A stretch of DNA of 16,829 bases, taken from NCBI GenBank assembly GCA_902766115.1, contig CACXCL010000047.1, forward strand, positions 1-16,829, written 5' to 3'. This stretch comes from an uncultured Ruminococcus sp. (lineage in GTDB: Bacteria > Bacillota > Clostridia > Oscillospirales > CAG-272). The notes beneath the pieces were generated by a model. That model saw only the letters and a program-made list of their open reading frames with translations. It ran no database searches and was not told where the DNA came from. A program made the translations under genes and the position numbers. Below, piece after piece: positions 14,219 to 16,829 of this stretch (position 1 is its first letter; every line of letters starts with the position of its first letter).

Positions 14219-14236
14219 CCGTTTTACAAAAAACGG
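14219..14236 (+). promoter_or_regulatory. Small hairpin upstream of hisB
   Basis: CCGTTTT (14219-14225) pairs with AAAACGG (14230-14236) around ACAA, ending 5 bp before the GGGAG ribosome site. There is no T tract, so it is not a terminator. It may shape translation or processing at the only long gap in the his cluster. Confidence 0.4.
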
Positions 14237-14252
14237 CGGATGGGAGAATCAT

Positions 14253-14840
14253 ATGAGAAAATCGGAGATCTGGAGAAAAACGGGAGAGACGGATATAAAT
14301 CTGTCCCTGGACCTTGACGGCGAGGGCGCCGCGTCGGTCAACACGGGATGCGGATTCCTCGACCATATGCTGGAGTTGTTTTCCGTCCACGGCGGCTTCG
14401 ACCTTGAGGTCAGGTGCTCCGGCGACGTGAACGTGGACTACCACCACACCGTCGAGGACGTGGGCATCTGCCTCGGCAGGGCGGTCGCTCAGGCGGCGGG
14501 GGACAAACGGGGCATCACAAGATATGCCTCTGTCACACTCCCCATGGACGAGGCGCTGGTCCTGTGCGCCGCGGACGTGTCGGGCAGAGCCGTGCTGCGG
14601 TACAACGTGCCGTTCCCCACGGAGAAGGTGGGCGACTTCGACACCGAGCTCGTCCGCGAGTTCTGGGAGGCGTTCGTGAGAGAATCCTCCGTGACGGTCC
14701 ACTTCATCCTGCTGGACGGCGAAAATTCTCACCACATCGCCGAGGCGGTCTTCAAGGCGGCTGCCAGGACGCTCCGGGCGGCGCTGTCCCCGGACGAGAG
14801 GATCGGCGACCGGATCCCGTCCAGCAAGGGGACGCTCTGA
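14253..14840 (+). CDS. hisB: Imidazoleglycerol-phosphate dehydratase HisB
   Basis: Monofunctional IGP dehydratase, 195 aa, without the phosphatase domain of the enterobacterial fusion. It converts imidazole glycerol phosphate to imidazole acetol phosphate at a manganese centre. Signatures are GCGFLDHMLELFSVHGGF (D37, H38 and H46), DYHHTVEDVG (H64, H65 and E68) and GENSHHIAEAVFKA. A GTG at 14214 would add 13 residues without homology. The ATG at 14253 has GGGAG six bases upstream and gives the family's usual MRKSEIWRKTGETD start. The spacer to hisC is 63 bp, and hisH starts 1 bp after the stop. Confidence 0.95.
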   Translation: MRKSEIWRKTGETDINLSLDLDGEGAASVNTGCGFLDHMLELFSVHGGFDLEVRCSGDVNVDYHHTVEDVGICLGRAVAQAAGDKRGITRYASVTLPMDEALVLCAADVSGRAVLRYNVPFPTEKVGDFDTELVREFWEAFVRESSVTVHFILLDGENSHHIAEAVFKAAARTLRAALSPDERIGDRIPSSKGTL

Positions 14841-14841
14841 C

Positions 14842-15465
14842 ATGGTGACGATAATCGACTACGGCGTGGGGAATCTGTTTTCCCTGGTCTCGTCCTTTGC
14901 GTACATCGGCGAGGAGACAAAGATCGAGTCGGATCCCCATAAGATCGTCCGCGCCTCAAAGCTGGTCCTGCCGGGGGTTGGCGCTTTCGGCGACGCGGCG
15001 GAAAAGCTCCGCGAGACGGGGCTCGGCGAGGCGGTGACGGAGGCTGCCCGCGCGGGCGCGCCTCTGCTGGGCATCTGCCTCGGCATGCAGCTTCTGTTCG
15101 ACAAGTCCTTCGAGTACGGCGAGCACCGGGGCCTCGGCCTCATAAAGGGGGAGATACGCCCCATCGCGGACGTGATCCCGGAGGGATATCCGATCCCGCA
15201 CATGGGCTGGAACGATCTCTGTCTTACTGACCTCGGGGAGAGATGCCCCATATTCAAAAACACGAAGACCGGAGACCACGTTTACTTCGTCCACTCGTTT
15301 TACGCCGCCGGGTGCGGGAAAAACACCGCCGCCACGGCGGATTACGGCGCGCCGCTGACCGCGGCGGTCATGAGCGACGACGGAGGGGTGTTCGGAACAC
15401 AGTTCCACCCGGAAAAGAGCGGCGAGGCGGGGCTTGGGATGCTCCGCGCCTTCGCCGCGCTGTAA
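14842..15465 (+). CDS. hisH: Imidazole glycerol phosphate synthase glutaminase subunit HisH
   Basis: Class I (triad) glutamine amidotransferase, 207 aa, that makes ammonia for HisF. The triad is C79 (GICLGMQ), H189 and E191 (TQFHPEKSG). The N-terminal IIDYGVGNLFSL and the oxyanion-strand region LPGVGAFGDA are typical. The ATG follows the hisB stop by one base, with AAGGGG about 9 nt upstream inside hisB. It pairs with the HisF encoded two genes downstream. Confidence 0.96.
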   Translation: MVTIIDYGVGNLFSLVSSFAYIGEETKIESDPHKIVRASKLVLPGVGAFGDAAEKLRETGLGEAVTEAARAGAPLLGICLGMQLLFDKSFEYGEHRGLGLIKGEIRPIADVIPEGYPIPHMGWNDLCLTDLGERCPIFKNTKTGDHVYFVHSFYAAGCGKNTAATADYGAPLTAAVMSDDGGVFGTQFHPEKSGEAGLGMLRAFAAL

Positions 15466-15490
15466 TTACCGTAAGATCGGAGACAAGACA

Positions 15491-16222
15491 ATGATACTTT
15501 TACCCGCCATAGATCTCATCGGCGGCAAGGTCGTCCGCCTCACCCGGGGCGACTACGCCCGGGCCACCGTTTACGGCGACGACCCGCTCGCGGTGGCGCT
15601 CTCCTTCCGCGACGCGGGGGCGGAGCACCTTCACGTGGTAGACCTGGAAGGCGCCCGGGACGGCGGCAGACCGAACGAGGCGGTGATACGCCGCCTTATC
15701 GCGGAGTCGGGCCTTTCCGTTGAGGTGGGCGGCGGCGTCCGCGACCGCGGGGCGGCGGAGGCGTACCTCTCGGCGGGAGCCGAGCGGGTGATCCTCGGCA
15801 CCGCCGCGGCGGAGAACCGGGACCTCGTAAAGGAGCTCTGTGAAGAGTTCGGAGAGCGGATCGCCGTGGGCGCGGACGCCCGCGACGGCGTCATCGCCAC
15901 GCGAGGCTGGACCGAGTCCTCCGGCGAGGATATTTTCTCCTTCTGCCGCAGGATGGAGTCCCTGGGGGTCAGAACGCTCATCTGCACCGACATATCAAAG
16001 GACGGCGTCCTCTCCGGCGCCAACGTGGAGCTGTACCGCCGGCTGACCGGGGAACTCTCGGCGAAGATCATCGCCTCGGGAGGGGTGTCGTCTCTCGGCG
16101 ACGTGCGCGCGCTGATGAGCGCCGGCGTGTTCGGCGCGATCCTGGGCAGGGCGCTGTACACCGGGGCGCTGTCTCTCGGCGAGGCGATAAAAACCGTAAA
16201 GGAGCAAACGTCCGGATCATGA
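15491..16222 (+). CDS. hisA: Phosphoribosylformimino-5-aminoimidazole carboxamide ribotide isomerase HisA
   Basis: TIM-barrel ProFAR isomerase, 243 aa. The first catalytic aspartate is D8 in LLPAIDLIGGK and the second is probably D129 in VGADARDG. The phosphate-binding loops VEVGGGVR (77-84) and ASGGVSSLGD are present, as is TDISKDG. An in-frame ATG inside hisH (15434) would add 19 unrelated residues. The ATG at 15491 has CGGAGA a few bases upstream and begins directly with the first beta strand. It lies 25 bp after hisH and overlaps hisF by ATGA. Confidence 0.95.
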   Translation: MILLPAIDLIGGKVVRLTRGDYARATVYGDDPLAVALSFRDAGAEHLHVVDLEGARDGGRPNEAVIRRLIAESGLSVEVGGGVRDRGAAEAYLSAGAERVILGTAAAENRDLVKELCEEFGERIAVGADARDGVIATRGWTESSGEDIFSFCRRMESLGVRTLICTDISKDGVLSGANVELYRRLTGELSAKIIASGGVSSLGDVRALMSAGVFGAILGRALYTGALSLGEAIKTVKEQTSGS

Positions 16223-16829
16223 AGAAAAAAAGGATAATCCCGTGCCTTGACGTGCGCGACGGCCGCGTGGTCAAGGGCGTGAATTTCAAAAATCTCGGCG
16301 ACGTGGACTCCCCCGTTACTCTTGCGGCGAAGTACAGCGACGCGGGCGCGGACGAGCTGGTGTTCTACGACATCACCGCCTCCGCGGAGGGGAGGAAGAT
16401 CTTCACCGACATTCTCGCCGAGGCGGCGCGGAATGTGTTCATCCCGCTGACGGTGGGAGGCGGCATCTCGTCCCTTTCCGACTTCGAGCGGGTGCTGAAC
16501 TGCGGCGCCGACAAGGTCAGCGTCAACTCCGGCGCCATCCGGGACCCGTCGCTGATACCCGAGGCGGCGAAGAGATACGGCGACCAGTGCGTGGTCATCT
16601 CCGCCGACGTGAAGCGCGTCGGGGACGGCTACCGGGTGTTCGCCAAGGGCGGCCGTGAGGACACGGGTCTTGAGGCGATCGAGTGGATAAAGCGGTGCGT
16701 CGGCTCGGGAGCCGGCGAGGTGGTGGTGAACAGCATGGACGCGGACGGCGTGAAGGGCGGATTTGACCTGCCCCTGCTCACGTTGGTGTGCGGCGCGGTC
16801 AGCGTGCCGGTGATCGCCTCCGGCGGCGC
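16219..16829 (+). CDS. hisF: Imidazole glycerol phosphate synthase cyclase subunit HisF, partial
   Basis: TIM-barrel cyclase half of IGP synthase; the first 203 codons are present and the gene runs off the right edge (family length is about 250). The catalytic aspartates are D11 (RIIPCLDVRDG) and D130 (ISADVKR). The phosphate loop TVGGGISS, NSMDADGVKGGFD and the beginning of the second loop (VIASGG) are visible. The ATG overlaps the hisA stop (ATGA). hisI or hisIE would be expected next, outside the window. Confidence 0.96.
   Translation, partial: MKKKRIIPCLDVRDGRVVKGVNFKNLGDVDSPVTLAAKYSDAGADELVFYDITASAEGRKIFTDILAEAARNVFIPLTVGGGISSLSDFERVLNCGADKVSVNSGAIRDPSLIPEAAKRYGDQCVVISADVKRVGDGYRVFAKGGREDTGLEAIEWIKRCVGSGAGEVVVNSMDADGVKGGFDLPLLTLVCGAVSVPVIASGG

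Noticed and set aside
14225..14237. TACAAAAAACGGC in the hisB leader also occurs at 1965-1977 near parS
   Set aside because: A single 13-bp match dominated by an A run, with different surroundings, is likely coincidence.

Overview
The window looks like a chromosomal segment of a high-GC member of the Bacillota, most likely an uncultured clostridial lineage of gut type. The evidence is a Noc paralogue beside ParA/ParB, Bacillus-type parS sites, SLH surface anchoring, a DUF6935-type protein, a HisZ plus short-form HisG pair, and clear housekeeping sigma promoters. That taxonomic placement is inference. Positions 1 and 16829 both cut through genes.

Left end (1-1051). A Na+/phosphate cotransporter (NptA/PhoU-type) reads leftward off the edge from a near-consensus promoter at 813-841. 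The divergent spacer leads into noc.

Chromosome segregation block (1052-5120). The order is noc, two parS palindromes 40 bp apart, an extended -10 promoter, parA (soj), parB (spo0J), a 165-aa two-helix membrane protein and a membrane-tethered MORN-repeat protein. A strong terminator closes the block at 5210-5241. The four residues that separate ParB from Noc DNA recognition can be read directly in both paralogues and agree with the names given. The last four genes look like one transcription unit, which ties two uncharacterised membrane proteins to the ParABS machinery. This Noc lacks the N-terminal amphipathic helix known from Bacillus.

Middle (5121-10199). Two terminators flank a 7-bp microsatellite. 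Next come a sugar-phosphate isomerase/epimerase-like TIM barrel with an unusual metal site, two more hairpin terminators, and a 915-aa secreted SLH plus parallel beta-helix surface protein. A bidirectional terminator and an unusual 105-bp array of small hairpins separated by CATCATG follow, and then a leftward DUF6935-type gene.

Histidine biosynthesis (10110-16829). A canonical promoter and a leader hairpin drive hisZ-hisG-hisD-hisC-hisB-hisH-hisA-hisF. Most junctions are ATGA overlaps or gaps of a few bases. The exception is hisC-hisB, where an internal promoter overlaps the hisC stop codon and a small hairpin precedes hisB. Together the genes cover PRPP/ATP condensation, the ProFAR isomerase, IGP synthase (HisH/HisF), IGP dehydratase, the aminotransferase and histidinol dehydrogenase. 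hisI/hisE functions and the end of hisF lie outside the window.
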